Shown: piece after piece, positions 7,422 to 15,588 of the stretch
Layout: every line of letters starts with the position of its first letter
Numbering within the stretch: position 1 is the stretch's first letter
Assembly: GCA_017617235.1 (NCBI GenBank)
Contig: JAFZWQ010000032.1
Span: 1-64,000 of the forward strand
Source of the DNA: Bacteroidaceae bacterium
GTDB taxonomy: Bacteria; Bacteroidota; Bacteroidia; Bacteroidales; Bacteroidaceae
Direction: 5' to 3'
Length of the DNA: 64,000 nt
Translations under genes and position numbers: made by a program
The notes under the pieces: model-generated
The model's database searches: none
Seen by the model: only the letters and a program-made list of their open reading frames with translations
Told to the model about the DNA's origin: nothing

Positions 7422-8201
7422 CTAAAGGCGCTTTGCCTCGTTCCATAGGGCATCCATCTCGGCCAGCGTCATTTCCTTCAGGCTTCTTCCCTGTTCCTTG
7501 GCCTTTGCTTCCACGTAGTTGAAACGACTGATGAACTTCTGGTTCGTGTGTTCCAACGCATTATCGGGGTTGATGTGATACAGGCGGGCCATGTTTATCA
7601 GGCTGAACAGATAGTCGCCGAACTCCTCTTCGCTGTGCTGTTTGTCGCCTTTTTCTATTTCGGCACGCAATTCGCCCAGTTCCTCCTGCACCTTGTCCCA
7701 CACATCCTCGCGCTGTTCCCAGTCGAAGCCCACATTACATGCCTTTTCCTGTATGCGCTCGGCCTTGATGAGCGAAGGTAATGCCGCAGGGACACCACTC
7801 AACACGGTTTTATTGCCTCCCTTTTCTTTCTGCTTGATAAGTTCCCACGACTTCAGCACATCGCCAGCCGTCTCTGCCACCGCATCGCCATAGACGTGAG
7901 GATGACGGAAGATGAGTTTGTCGCACAACTTGTGACACACGTCGGCAATGTCGAACTGCCCCTTCTCATCGCCAATCTTGGCATAGAAACACACGTGCAG
8001 CAACACATCGCCCAGTTCCTTGCAGATGTTCTGTACATCGTCCTTGACGAGGGCATCGCACAGCTCGTATGTTTCCTCTATGGTATTGGGACGCAGGCTC
8101 TCGTTGGTCTGTTTCCTGTCCCACGGACATTTCTCTCTCAGTTCGTCCAGCACGTCGAGCACCCGCCCGAATGCGGCCATTTTTTCTTCTCTTGTATGCA
8201 T
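7422..8201 (-). CDS. mazG: nucleoside triphosphate pyrophosphohydrolase MazG
   Basis: A 259-residue all-alpha NTP pyrophosphatase that hydrolyses (d)NTPs to NMP and pyrophosphate as a house-cleaning enzyme. Two MazG repeats are visible. The first (about 25-100) has CPWDRKQTNESLRPNTIEET, then EELGDVLLHVCFYAKIG with the EExxD-type magnesium ligands. The second (about 160-235) has WDKVQEELGELRAEI and EEEFGDYLFSLINMARL. The length is typical of the full two-domain bacterial form. It is divergent from valS, with its own promoter at 8210-8217. Confidence 0.96.
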   Translation of the reverse strand: MHTREEKMAAFGRVLDVLDELREKCPWDRKQTNESLRPNTIEETYELCDALVKDDVQNICKELGDVLLHVCFYAKIGDEKGQFDIADVCHKLCDKLIFRHPHVYGDAVAETAGDVLKSWELIKQKEKGGNKTVLSGVPAALPSLIKAERIQEKACNVGFDWEQREDVWDKVQEELGELRAEIEKGDKQHSEEEFGDYLFSLINMARLYHINPDNALEHTNQKFISRFNYVEAKAKEQGRSLKEMTLAEMDALWNEAKRL

Positions 8202-8209
8202 AACGAAGA

Positions 8210-8217
8210 CAAAGATA
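8210..8217 (-). promoter_or_regulatory. mazG promoter (-7 box)
   Basis: TATCTTTG on the minus strand, 9 bases before the ATG, so the leader would be nearly absent. No clear TTTG is seen at the -33 position, where a homopurine GTGAAAA repeat (8231-8265) lies instead. Confidence 0.5.
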
Positions 8218-8229
8218 CAACATCTTTGT

Positions 8230-8265
8230 CGAAAAGTGAAAAGTGAAAAGTGTAAAGTGAAAAAT
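8230..8265. repeat. degenerate tandem GTGAAAA repeats
   Basis: Four successive units close to GTGAAAA (GAAAAGTGAAAAGTGAAAAGTGTAAAGTG). They occupy the space between the mazG and valS promoters. Similar short degenerate tandem runs occur in several other gaps of this window. Confidence 0.6.
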
Positions 8266-8271
8266 TATTTG

Positions 8272-8279
8272 TATCTTTG
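8272..8279 (+). promoter_or_regulatory. valS promoter (-7 box)
   Basis: TATCTTTG on the plus strand, 30 bases before the valS ATG. The -33 region is formed by the GTGAAAA repeats and has no good TTTG. Confidence 0.55.
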
Positions 8280-8309
8280 CACGCGATTTAAGAGACAATA
8301 CATTATAAT

Positions 8310-11012
8310 ATGGAATTAGCAACAAAATACGACCCTGCTGATGTCGAAGGAAAATGGTATCAGTATTGGTTAGACAACAAACTCTTCAGTTCCAAACCTG
8401 ACGGACGCGAGCCCTATACCATCGTGATTCCGCCACCAAACGTAACGGGTGTGTTGCACATGGGGCACATGCTGAACAACACCATCCAGGACATTCTGGT
8501 GCGTAAGGCTCGTCTGGACGGCAAGAATGCCTGCTGGGTGCCTGGCACAGACCACGCAAGTATCGCCACCGAGGCCAAAGTGGTGAACAAGTTGGCCGAG
8601 CAGGGCATCAAGAAGCGCGACCTGACCCGCGAACAGTTCCTGGAGCATGCATGGGACTGGACACACGAACACGGAGGCATCATCCTGAAGCAGTTGCGCC
8701 GTCTGGGTGCCAGCTGCGACTGGGACCGTACGGCCTTCACCATGGACGAGTTGCGTTCGGAGAGTGTGCTGAAGGTGTTCGTGGACCTCTACGAAAAGGG
8801 TCTCATCTATCGCGGCCTGCGCATGGTGAACTGGGACCCTAAGGCCCAGACGGTACTCTCTACCGAAGAGGTTATCTACCGGGACGAGAAGAGCAAACTC
8901 TACTACCTGAAGTACTATGTAGCCGATGCCGATGTGAACCCCGTAAAGCCCACAGGCGAAGAAGGCGAGGTTCTGCATCAGGACGAAAAAGGTTACTATG
9001 CCGTTGTTGCAACCACGCGTCCTGAGACCATCATGGGCGATACAGCAATGTGTATCAACCCCAAAGACCCGAAGAACCAATGGCTGCGTGGGCACAAGGT
9101 GATTGTGCCGCTGGTGGGTCGTGTGATTCCCGTTATCGAGGACCGCTATGTGGATGTGGAGTTCGGTACCGGCTGTCTGAAGGTTACCCCTGCCCACGAC
9201 GTGAACGACTACGCCTTGGGTAAGACACACAACCTGGAAACCATCGACATTTTCAACCCCGACGGCACCATTAGCGAAGAGAGTCCGCTCTATGTGGGAA
9301 TGGACCGCATGGATGTGCGCAAGCAGATTGTCAAGGACCTGCAGGCGGCTGGCCTGATGGAGAAGATTGAGGACTACGAGAACAAGGTGGGTTACAGCGA
9401 ACGTAACCAGGATACGGCCGTAGAGCCTCGTCTGTGCAAGCAGTGGTTCCTGTCGATGAAGCACTTTGCCGACATTGCCCTGCCACCCGTGCTGGAAGGC
9501 AAAATCAAGTTCTATCCCACCAAATACGTGACCACATACCGCAATTGGCTGGAGAACATCCAGGATTGGTGCATCAGCCGCCAGCTGTGGTGGGGACACC
9601 GCATTCCCGCCTATTTCCTGCCCACAGCAGAGGAAGAGGAGGAGAAGTTCGTTGTGGCACTGACAGCAGAGGAAGCTTTGGAAAAAGCCCACAAAATCGA
9701 GGGCTTCGAGAACATCACCATAGACCAACTGCATCGCGACGAGGATGCCTTGGACACGTGGTTCTCGAGCTGGTTGTGGCCTGTGAGCCTGTTCGACGGC
9801 ATCAATCGCCCGGGCAACGAGGAAATCCGCTACTACTACCCCACCACCGACCTTGTAACAGGTCCGGACATCATCTTCTTCTGGGTGGCACGTATGATTA
9901 TGGCAGGCGAGGAGTACATCAAGGATGTGCCCTTCCGCAACGTATATTTCACCGGTATCGTACGCGATGAACTGGGCCGCAAGATGTCGAAATCGCTGGG
10001 TAACAGCCCCGACCCCATCGGCCTCATCGAGAAATACGGAGCCGACGGCGTGCGCATGGGTATGCTGTTGGCAGCCCCTGCAGGCAACGACATTCTGTTC
10101 AAGGAAGACCTGTGCCAGCAAGGTGCCGCCTTCTGTAACAAGATATGGAACGCCTTCCGACTTGTCCAAGGTTGGGAAAAGGCCGACATTGCGCAACCCG
10201 CCGCCAACCAGCAGGCTATCCTGTGGATGCAGGCCAAGATACGCACCGCTGTGGCTGAAATCAACGACCTGTACAGCAAATACCGCCTGAACGAGGCACT
10301 GATGGCAGCCTTCAAGCTGTTCACCGACGAGTTCTCGGGCTGGTACCTGGAGATGATAAAGCCTGCCTACCAGGCACCCATCGACAGCCAGACACTCGAG
10401 GCCACACTCGGCATCTTCGAGCAGCTGATGAAGATTATACATCCTTTCATGCCCTTCATCACCGAGGAACTCTATCAGCACATCGCAGAGCGCAAGCAGG
10501 GCGAAAGCATCATGGTGAGCACCCTGAAACTGGACGCTCCCAGCGAGGCCGACAGCCAGCTTATCGCCAGCTTCGAACACGCCAAGCAAATCATCTCAGG
10601 CGTGCGTGCCATCCGCCAGCAGAAGAACATCTCGCCACGCGAACCGCTCGTGCTGGAAGCACCTGCCAACGTCGACAACTCGGCATGGGCAGAGACCATC
10701 CAGAAACTGGCCGGACTGAGCGAAATCAGCCTCGTCGAAAAGAAGAGCGAAGGCACCCAGAGCTTCCTGGTAGGCACCGAGGAGTACGCCGTGCCCCTGG
10801 GAAACCTCATCGACGCAGCAGCCGAAATCCAGAAAGCAGAGGCCGAAATCAAGCGTCTGGAAGGCTTTATGGCAGGAATCCAGAAGAAACTATCGAACGA
10901 ACGCTTCGTACAGAACGCCCCACAACAGGTAGTGGAACTGGAACGCAAGAAGCTCAGCGACGCCGAAAGCAAGATTGCCGCCCTGCAGGAGACCATAAAC
11001 TCCCTGAAGTAA
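8310..11012 (+). CDS. valS: valyl-tRNA synthetase
   Basis: A 900-residue class Ia aminoacyl-tRNA synthetase that charges tRNA-Val. The HIGH-type ATP motif is HMGH at residues 50-53 (inside [15 protein letters not shown]). The second signature KMSKS is at 558-562. The connective editing domain lies between them (about 190-400, with [12 protein letters not shown]). A tRNA-binding helical domain follows. The C-terminus (about 830-900) is a coiled coil typical of ValRS ([18 protein letters not shown]). The length is normal. Downstream is the large repeat-bearing gap 11013-11558 rather than a conventional terminator. Confidence 0.98.
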   Translation: MELATKYDPADVEGKWYQYWLDNKLFSSKPDGREPYTIVIPPPNVTGVLHMGHMLNNTIQDILVRKARLDGKNACWVPGTDHASIATEAKVVNKLAEQGIKKRDLTREQFLEHAWDWTHEHGGIILKQLRRLGASCDWDRTAFTMDELRSESVLKVFVDLYEKGLIYRGLRMVNWDPKAQTVLSTEEVIYRDEKSKLYYLKYYVADADVNPVKPTGEEGEVLHQDEKGYYAVVATTRPETIMGDTAMCINPKDPKNQWLRGHKVIVPLVGRVIPVIEDRYVDVEFGTGCLKVTPAHDVNDYALGKTHNLETIDIFNPDGTISEESPLYVGMDRMDVRKQIVKDLQAAGLMEKIEDYENKVGYSERNQDTAVEPRLCKQWFLSMKHFADIALPPVLEGKIKFYPTKYVTTYRNWLENIQDWCISRQLWWGHRIPAYFLPTAEEEEEKFVVALTAEEALEKAHKIEGFENITIDQLHRDEDALDTWFSSWLWPVSLFDGINRPGNEEIRYYYPTTDLVTGPDIIFFWVARMIMAGEEYIKDVPFRNVYFTGIVRDELGRKMSKSLGNSPDPIGLIEKYGADGVRMGMLLAAPAGNDILFKEDLCQQGAAFCNKIWNAFRLVQGWEKADIAQPAANQQAILWMQAKIRTAVAEINDLYSKYRLNEALMAAFKLFTDEFSGWYLEMIKPAYQAPIDSQTLEATLGIFEQLMKIIHPFMPFITEELYQHIAERKQGESIMVSTLKLDAPSEADSQLIASFEHAKQIISGVRAIRQQKNISPREPLVLEAPANVDNSAWAETIQKLAGLSEISLVEKKSEGTQSFLVGTEEYAVPLGNLIDAAAEIQKAEAEIKRLEGFMAGIQKKLSNERFVQNAPQQVVELERKKLSDAESKIAALQETINSLK

Positions 11013-11033
11013 CCTCAGGCTTTCACACCCAAA

Positions 11034-11146
11034 GGATAGTATTCCGAGGCCGGAAGGATAGTAATCCTATGGCCGAAGGAATACTATTCCTGTTTATGGA
11101 GGATTAGTAATCCTACCAACGGAGCGATACTATCCCTACCTGCGGA
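11034..11146. repeat. array of five degenerate 22-23-bp units with palindromic heads
   Basis: Units begin at 11034, 11056, 11078, 11101 and 11124. Each opens with a short odd or near palindrome: GGATAGTATTCC, GGATAGTAATCC, GGAATACTATTCC, GGATTAGTAATCC, then GCGATACTATCCC. Tails of about 10 bases often end in CGGA or CGAA. The same 23-bp periodicity and a GAAGGAATAGTATCG head recur at 47691-47728. Confidence 0.75.
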
Positions 11147-11200
11147 GCGACGCATCGTTAGGCGCCTAGCGTTGTAACGCTCCGACGGTAGCGTTGGGAC
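11127..11200 (+). repeat. GC-rich palindromic module, copy A
   Basis: A 74-base block that matches 28001-28074 at 70 positions. It contains the nested palindromes TTAGGCGCCTAG and GCGTTGTAACGC, plus a long-range pair CGGAGCG (11143-11149) / CGCTCCG (11178-11184). An inverted partial copy lies at 36657-36688. Confidence 0.85.
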
Positions 11201-11302
11201 ACGCCACGGGAGGCGACGCATCAAGACAGGAGAGTACACACGTTGCTTCTGCCCATTTCATGCGTCATCCCCACGCACTTATGAAGGGACCTGCGAAGGG
11301 GT

Positions 11303-11481
11303 TTTAACAGTTTAACAGTTTAACAGTTTGTTTTTTGAACCCCCACCTGCCTAAACCTGAGCAGGGAGTGTTAATATTTGTTAATATATTAATGAATATA
11401 TATAGATAAATATAAATAAATATTCATCTCTCTGGGGGGTACCCCTTAAAAATTAAACTGTTAAACTGTTAAACTGTTAAA
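11303..11481. repeat. inverted arms of tandem AACAGTTT units around an AT-rich core (locus A)
   Basis: The left arm 11303-11329 is three and a bit copies of TTTAACAG. The right arm 11455-11481 is its exact 27-base reverse complement. Between them lies a GC-rich hairpin (CCTGC/GCAGG, about 11346-11366), then about 55 bases of almost pure A/T and GGGGGGTACCCC. This would fold as a very long stem or act as two clusters of oppositely oriented direct repeats. Confidence 0.85.
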
Positions 11482-11496
11482 GATACAGAATGGTCG

Positions 11497-11532
11497 TAAA
11501 AGAAGGGCGCCTCCCACGAATGGGAAGCGCCC
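11497..11532 (-). terminator. terminator of the SusCD operon
   Basis: On the minus strand AGGGCGCTTCCCA, loop TTCG, TGGGAGGCGCCCT, then a T-rich run (TCTTTT). The hairpin lies just past the stop of the secreted protein at 11559. Confidence 0.85.
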
Positions 11533-11558
11533 TGTTTATCGTAAAGGAATCTGTGTGA

Positions 11559-12872
11559 TTACTTCACAATAACTTTCTGGCCGTTCTTGATAACAAGACC
11601 CTTGTAGTTCTTGCCTACACGCTGGCCAGCCATGTTGTAGATGGCGTTGCTCTGCTTGGTGTTGTTCTTCACGCTGGAAATACCGTCCTCCAGTTTCTCG
11701 TAGGTAATGTTGACGTTCAGATCAATAGCCTCATACATACCACTTTGGCTATCTTCTTCACCATAAATGTAATCGCCATATACCGTATTGTCTGCGTTGG
11801 CAATAGTTGTGGTCTCGTCGCCATTCTCCGTAACCTTGTAGGTAGAAGCGTAGTCGCCAGCGGAATTAAAGGCAGTCAACGAACCATCCTTCTGAAGCAA
11901 ACCTACAGTTACGATATCGCCACGATAGGTTGCGGTGTGGGTCTTATCGGTGTAGAAACTGTAAGTAGCCAAATACTGGTTCTCAAAAACAGTGCACTTA
12001 GTATCGTCGTTCTCATCGATTTCGAACATTACCCATGCATCTTCATTTGCACTGTCAAAGCCCTTTATGCAATAGCTGTCACTGCCAAAGTAAACAACGC
12101 AGTCGCCAGAATAGTCGTATTCCGAACCATAATAGCTCTTAGCTTCGAATTCACCCTTGCACATATACTTCTCGAGTGTGGTCTGAGGCAGCAAATCGAG
12201 GTTGCACGCAACATAAAAATCAGAACCTTCATAGATGTCTGTGCCGTCGGCCGAATACAGAGCCAGGATTACAGAAGAGGGAATGTAAAGCTCCTGATCC
12301 TCGGCGAAATAGTAAGCACCGAAAGTAGTGCCCTCGCCACGAACGGGAGTATAGTTTACCCAATCCGAAGGCAACAGGTACAATTCGGTCACATTGCCCA
12401 AAGAGTCAGTAACAGTAGCAAATACCTTGCTGCAGTCGAAGGTGATGGAGTCTGCATCATACTGGGAAAACTTATTGGCAGCACCCTTTTCCACCTTACC
12501 TTCCAGAACAGTGCTCAAGCTGCTGAAGGGCTTAAAATAAGCCTTTTCGCCATCAACCAGGAAACTTGCTCCATCGTACATAATCTGAGGAATCATGCCA
12601 CCAGCATTAGGAGTATAGAAATACGTCCACTCAGAATAGGCGGGAATCAGCTCAGGAGCCTCATCAGCACGCTTTGCAGCCTGGATGTTTGCAACAGCCT
12701 TGAACTCGGGCACCTGATAGGTAGCCTGCTGCTTAACGATACCACCAAAATTGCTTCTGGAGGTCATGGCCATTTTCTGCTCACGGGGCAGAGGGGCCTT
12801 CTTTACACGGTCGATAGCCGATGCACTAACGGCAACGATAGCGACAAGCGCAAAAAGTAAAATTTTCTTCAT
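11559..12872 (-). CDS. secreted protein with a Prevotella-type T9SS-like C-terminal tail
   Basis: A 437-residue protein of unknown function. The signal peptide is MKKILLFALVAIVAVSASA. No enzymatic motif is visible in the body, which is rich in Asp, Tyr and Ser and looks like a beta-structured surface domain. The C-terminal ~35 residues (AIYNMAGQRVGKNYKGLVI plus NGQKVIVK) match the short sorting-tail pattern of many Prevotella exported proteins. It is the last gene of the SusC-SusD operon, 57 bases after the DUF4302-like gene and followed by a clear terminator. A role in binding or processing the substrate of that locus is inferred from position. Confidence 0.82.
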   Translation of the reverse strand: MKKILLFALVAIVAVSASAIDRVKKAPLPREQKMAMTSRSNFGGIVKQQATYQVPEFKAVANIQAAKRADEAPELIPAYSEWTYFYTPNAGGMIPQIMYDGASFLVDGEKAYFKPFSSLSTVLEGKVEKGAANKFSQYDADSITFDCSKVFATVTDSLGNVTELYLLPSDWVNYTPVRGEGTTFGAYYFAEDQELYIPSSVILALYSADGTDIYEGSDFYVACNLDLLPQTTLEKYMCKGEFEAKSYYGSEYDYSGDCVVYFGSDSYCIKGFDSANEDAWVMFEIDENDDTKCTVFENQYLATYSFYTDKTHTATYRGDIVTVGLLQKDGSLTAFNSAGDYASTYKVTENGDETTTIANADNTVYGDYIYGEEDSQSGMYEAIDLNVNITYEKLEDGISSVKNNTKQSNAIYNMAGQRVGKNYKGLVIKNGQKVIVK

Positions 12873-12929
12873 AATCTTTTTGTTTAAAAGGTTAATAAAA
12901 AAGTTAATTGTATCTTCTTTTAATTGTGT

Positions 12930-14321
12930 TTAATCCTTTATCGGCTTCAACATCAGCAGTATGGGGTTTCCGCTGCCCGTGGGGGTCAGCGTGGCCTGTG
13001 TGGGACGGAACGTTTTGTTGGGCTCCATCCTATAAGTACCATAGATAGTAGCAGCAAACTGCTTGCACAGGTTCTGCAGGTTGGTTTCTGCAAAGATTTG
13101 CATATTATCGGTGGTACGGTCCATTGCCGACTGGCTGAACTTCAGCACGCCATACTCGGGCTTGTCGATGTTCATGTCAATATACGGCCTGTACTGGGGC
13201 ACACGACCCATCTTCTTGGGACCATGCACGCAGCAAACCAGACCGGGATAGCGCATCTGATAGGTATACGCGCCCTCTGTCACCGTTTCCGTTGTACGAC
13301 CAATGGCAATGCTGTCCAGTTCGAAGTTGGCGTTCACCTTCTTCACCTCAGTCTTCATCTGGTCGAACAGAGCGGCCTGTTCGGTTGTAAAGCTGGATTC
13401 ATCCAGTTTCCAAGTCGAAGAACAATCCCAAATATACCAGTCCCAGCAAGGAATCAGCTTAGTAACCCCGTTATTGGCCACCATATACGTCTTATCGTCG
13501 GACATGGTAAACTCTTGGAAGCCCTTGCCACCCAGCGAATCGACACGGTTCATGCGGAAACCATTGGGAGTGAAGACACAAGAACGCGGCTTAACTTCCA
13601 AGGGCTCCACCAGACGATCCTGATACGAGGGAAGACCAGTGTTCAAGCCCGTGAGATACAGGGTATCCGCATCGCCATTGGTCACATAATAACTGTTCAG
13701 CGTACTGCTGGTAATGAGACTTTTCCTAAGTGCTACCATTGTAAGATAAGCAGCCGCACTGGTTTCACAGGGAACGAAACGCACCTCTGCCCCATGGCGC
13801 TCGCCACGGAACACGATGCTGTTACCGTCGTAAGCCTTGAAAGCCAGGTTCTGGTCGCCATTCATACCTTCACCGTCTCTCGCCCCTGTCAAGGGATTCA
13901 CGGGGTCAACCATTACCGTCAGCACATCGTTCCACGTATTGAAGGAAAGCACAGGACCTTCCTCTTTCAGCATATCGTAGGTGCTGGTACTCTCGGTATA
14001 GTTGCCGGCATTGCTGCCACGCATAAAGCGATGGTTGCTGGCCAGAGTAACCTTTCCGCTGGCTTCGAAACTGGCAACGATATTGACACCTTCGAAGTCT
14101 TCTTCGTCTGTGCCCACGGTGAAATACTGCATCACCCATCCATTATTGCCATTCGTGCTCTGCTTCACCAGTTTGTCCTTCAGCTGTTCGTTGAAGTTTT
14201 CTATGCGGAGCGAGGCGCTCTCGTCGAACAAATCATCCTGCTGGAAAGTGCAGGCACCGAAAGACACCGCAGCCAGAGCAACAAATAAAGAACGGAATAT
14301 ATTCTTTTTGGTCATAGTCAT
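12930..14321 (-). CDS. DUF4302-like lipoprotein
   Basis: A 463-residue surface or periplasmic lipoprotein with a signal ending in lipobox SFGAC (Cys about 24). The region after it (SASLRIENFNEQLKDKLV, then NGWVMQYFTVG and GKVTLASNHRF) matches my recollection of DUF4302 proteins. These are encoded next to SusC/SusD pairs with a zinc metallohydrolase lipoprotein. No catalytic motif is apparent. It lies 14 bases downstream of the metallohydrolase gene. An ATG two codons in (14315) could be the true start. The biochemical function is unknown; substrate capture for the neighbouring transporter is a reasonable guess. Confidence 0.82.
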   Translation of the reverse strand: MTMTKKNIFRSLFVALAAVSFGACTFQQDDLFDESASLRIENFNEQLKDKLVKQSTNGNNGWVMQYFTVGTDEEDFEGVNIVASFEASGKVTLASNHRFMRGSNAGNYTESTSTYDMLKEEGPVLSFNTWNDVLTVMVDPVNPLTGARDGEGMNGDQNLAFKAYDGNSIVFRGERHGAEVRFVPCETSAAAYLTMVALRKSLITSSTLNSYYVTNGDADTLYLTGLNTGLPSYQDRLVEPLEVKPRSCVFTPNGFRMNRVDSLGGKGFQEFTMSDDKTYMVANNGVTKLIPCWDWYIWDCSSTWKLDESSFTTEQAALFDQMKTEVKKVNANFELDSIAIGRTTETVTEGAYTYQMRYPGLVCCVHGPKKMGRVPQYRPYIDMNIDKPEYGVLKFSQSAMDRTTDNMQIFAETNLQNLCKQFAATIYGTYRMEPNKTFRPTQATLTPTGSGNPILLMLKPIKD

Positions 14322-14335
14322 GTATCCTTAATTCA

Positions 14336-15574
14336 TTATTGTAAATCGTAAATCGTAACGCTGTCTTTTACAAACGTATTGATATTTTTTTGGCGGGCAC
14401 GTACCTCACGGCGAATCTCGAACATATGCAGTCCCCATTTGTCCGTATACCACTTGCCGGCCTTCTCCATTTTCTTCAGGATGGCGTTCATACCACCATT
14501 GCCGCTATTGTTATCGGCCTTCACCCAATTGTCCAGATAGTCGCGGAAGGATGTAAACTTCTGCTCGTCCACGTACTTCAGAGTGAGATTATCCTCTTTA
14601 GATGCCTGATACTTGGCATCAGCCACATGGAAATCAGGCACAAAACGTTCTGTTTCCTCGTCCGTCTCAGAATTCTTGGCCGTTTCCTTCTTCATGGTGA
14701 AATGGTTCCAAGGCTTCTTGGGGTCATCCAGGCCCTCAATCTCCAACGAATCTATCAGGGTGTAGATACGCTCCTTGTCACCCTCCTTCACACCACCATT
14801 GGCACAGGCATCGATGATGGTATTCATCCAACGGACGTCGTTGTCCGTAATCGTGCAGGAAATGGTCTCCACAAAGTCCTCAAAAATAGCTGAGGAAGCA
14901 TAGTGGGTGATGTAACCCAGGCCATGAGCCTTCACTGAGTCACGATCCTGCCAATCGCGTCCGTCATAGTCGTCGGGAGTAATCTGTCCGAACTCTACAT
15001 CATAGGTCTTGGTCTGGTGCAAGATGTGCGAGAACTCGTGATGCATGGTGTGGAACTGGTTTTCGTTAAGGATATCGATATCTGCATCCGAGTACTGGCT
15101 AGTAGGCGTCCAGAACTTCATATCGTTCACCTTAATCAACGTAATCTTCACACCTGCCGATGCATAACCCAATTCTTCCGTTCCGGTAGTAGGACTGTAA
15201 GCCGAAGAACCGATGAAATGGAAGATACGGGGACCATACTTCTTCAAGAATTCGTCGCCAGCATACTTGGTGTACACATCGTAGAACAGATACTTGATGA
15301 AGTGTGCCAACAACTGCGACTTCTTATAGTCGGCAGGAGCCAGCTGATATTCAAGCTTCGATGCGGGGAAATTGAACTTGTATTGAATCTCCGTGTTGTA
15401 GGGAACCACGAAGTTGTCGTACAGCCACTGGTCGAAAGGAGCCGTTGCCGAATTGGGGTCGACAGCAGGTATCGTTGTGTCGAAGATGGATTCGGTGAAG
15501 TCATCATCATTCCGGCACGAACTAGCACTCACGAGAAGCGCTGCAACACTCAGAATGTATATAATCTTTTTCAT
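14336..15574 (-). CDS. zinc metallohydrolase lipoprotein associated with SusC/SusD
   Basis: A 412-residue lipoprotein (lipobox SASSC, Cys20). The zincin motif HEFSH is at residues 179-183, in TMHHEFSHILHQ. A downstream conserved FVETISCTI segment could supply the third ligand (Glu). The C-terminal part contains WYTDKWGLHMFEIRREVRAR. It fits the substrate-import-associated zinc metallohydrolase lipoprotein family (TIGR04549 by recollection), which sits beside SusC/SusD genes. The likely job is to trim a peptide or protein substrate at the cell surface before import. It lies 14 bases after susD and 14 before the DUF4302-like gene, so it is clearly cotranscribed. Confidence 0.88.
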   Translation of the reverse strand: MKKIIYILSVAALLVSASSCRNDDDFTESIFDTTIPAVDPNSATAPFDQWLYDNFVVPYNTEIQYKFNFPASKLEYQLAPADYKKSQLLAHFIKYLFYDVYTKYAGDEFLKKYGPRIFHFIGSSAYSPTTGTEELGYASAGVKITLIKVNDMKFWTPTSQYSDADIDILNENQFHTMHHEFSHILHQTKTYDVEFGQITPDDYDGRDWQDRDSVKAHGLGYITHYASSAIFEDFVETISCTITDNDVRWMNTIIDACANGGVKEGDKERIYTLIDSLEIEGLDDPKKPWNHFTMKKETAKNSETDEETERFVPDFHVADAKYQASKEDNLTLKYVDEQKFTSFRDYLDNWVKADNNSGNGGMNAILKKMEKAGKWYTDKWGLHMFEIRREVRARQKNINTFVKDSVTIYDLQ

Positions 15575-15588
15575 ATCTTTCTCTCCCT

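Larger units (their letters stand above)
11013..11558. other. 546-base gap between convergent genes, filled by a composite repeat element (locus A)
   Basis: No plausible coding frame. From left to right it holds: a 22-23-base periodic palindrome array (11034-11146); a GC-rich palindromic module (11127-11200) shared with 28001-28074; a spacer of about 100 bases; 27-base inverted arms (11303-11329 and 11455-11481) around an AT-rich core; and a terminator for the next minus-strand gene (11497-11532). Confidence 0.8.

Noticed and set aside
8370..10589. 739-residue minus-strand frame opposite valS
   Set aside because: Antisense shadow; composition rich in His, Val and Cys, with no domain pattern.
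11303..11481. CRISPR array
   Set aside because: The repeats are 8 bases, contiguous and inverted between the two sides. There are no 28-36-base repeats with unique spacers and no cas genes in the window.
11127..11481. Insertion sequence or transposon
   Set aside because: No transposase frame inside, no obvious target-site duplication, and the arms differ in sequence between loci, which is unlike transposon ends.
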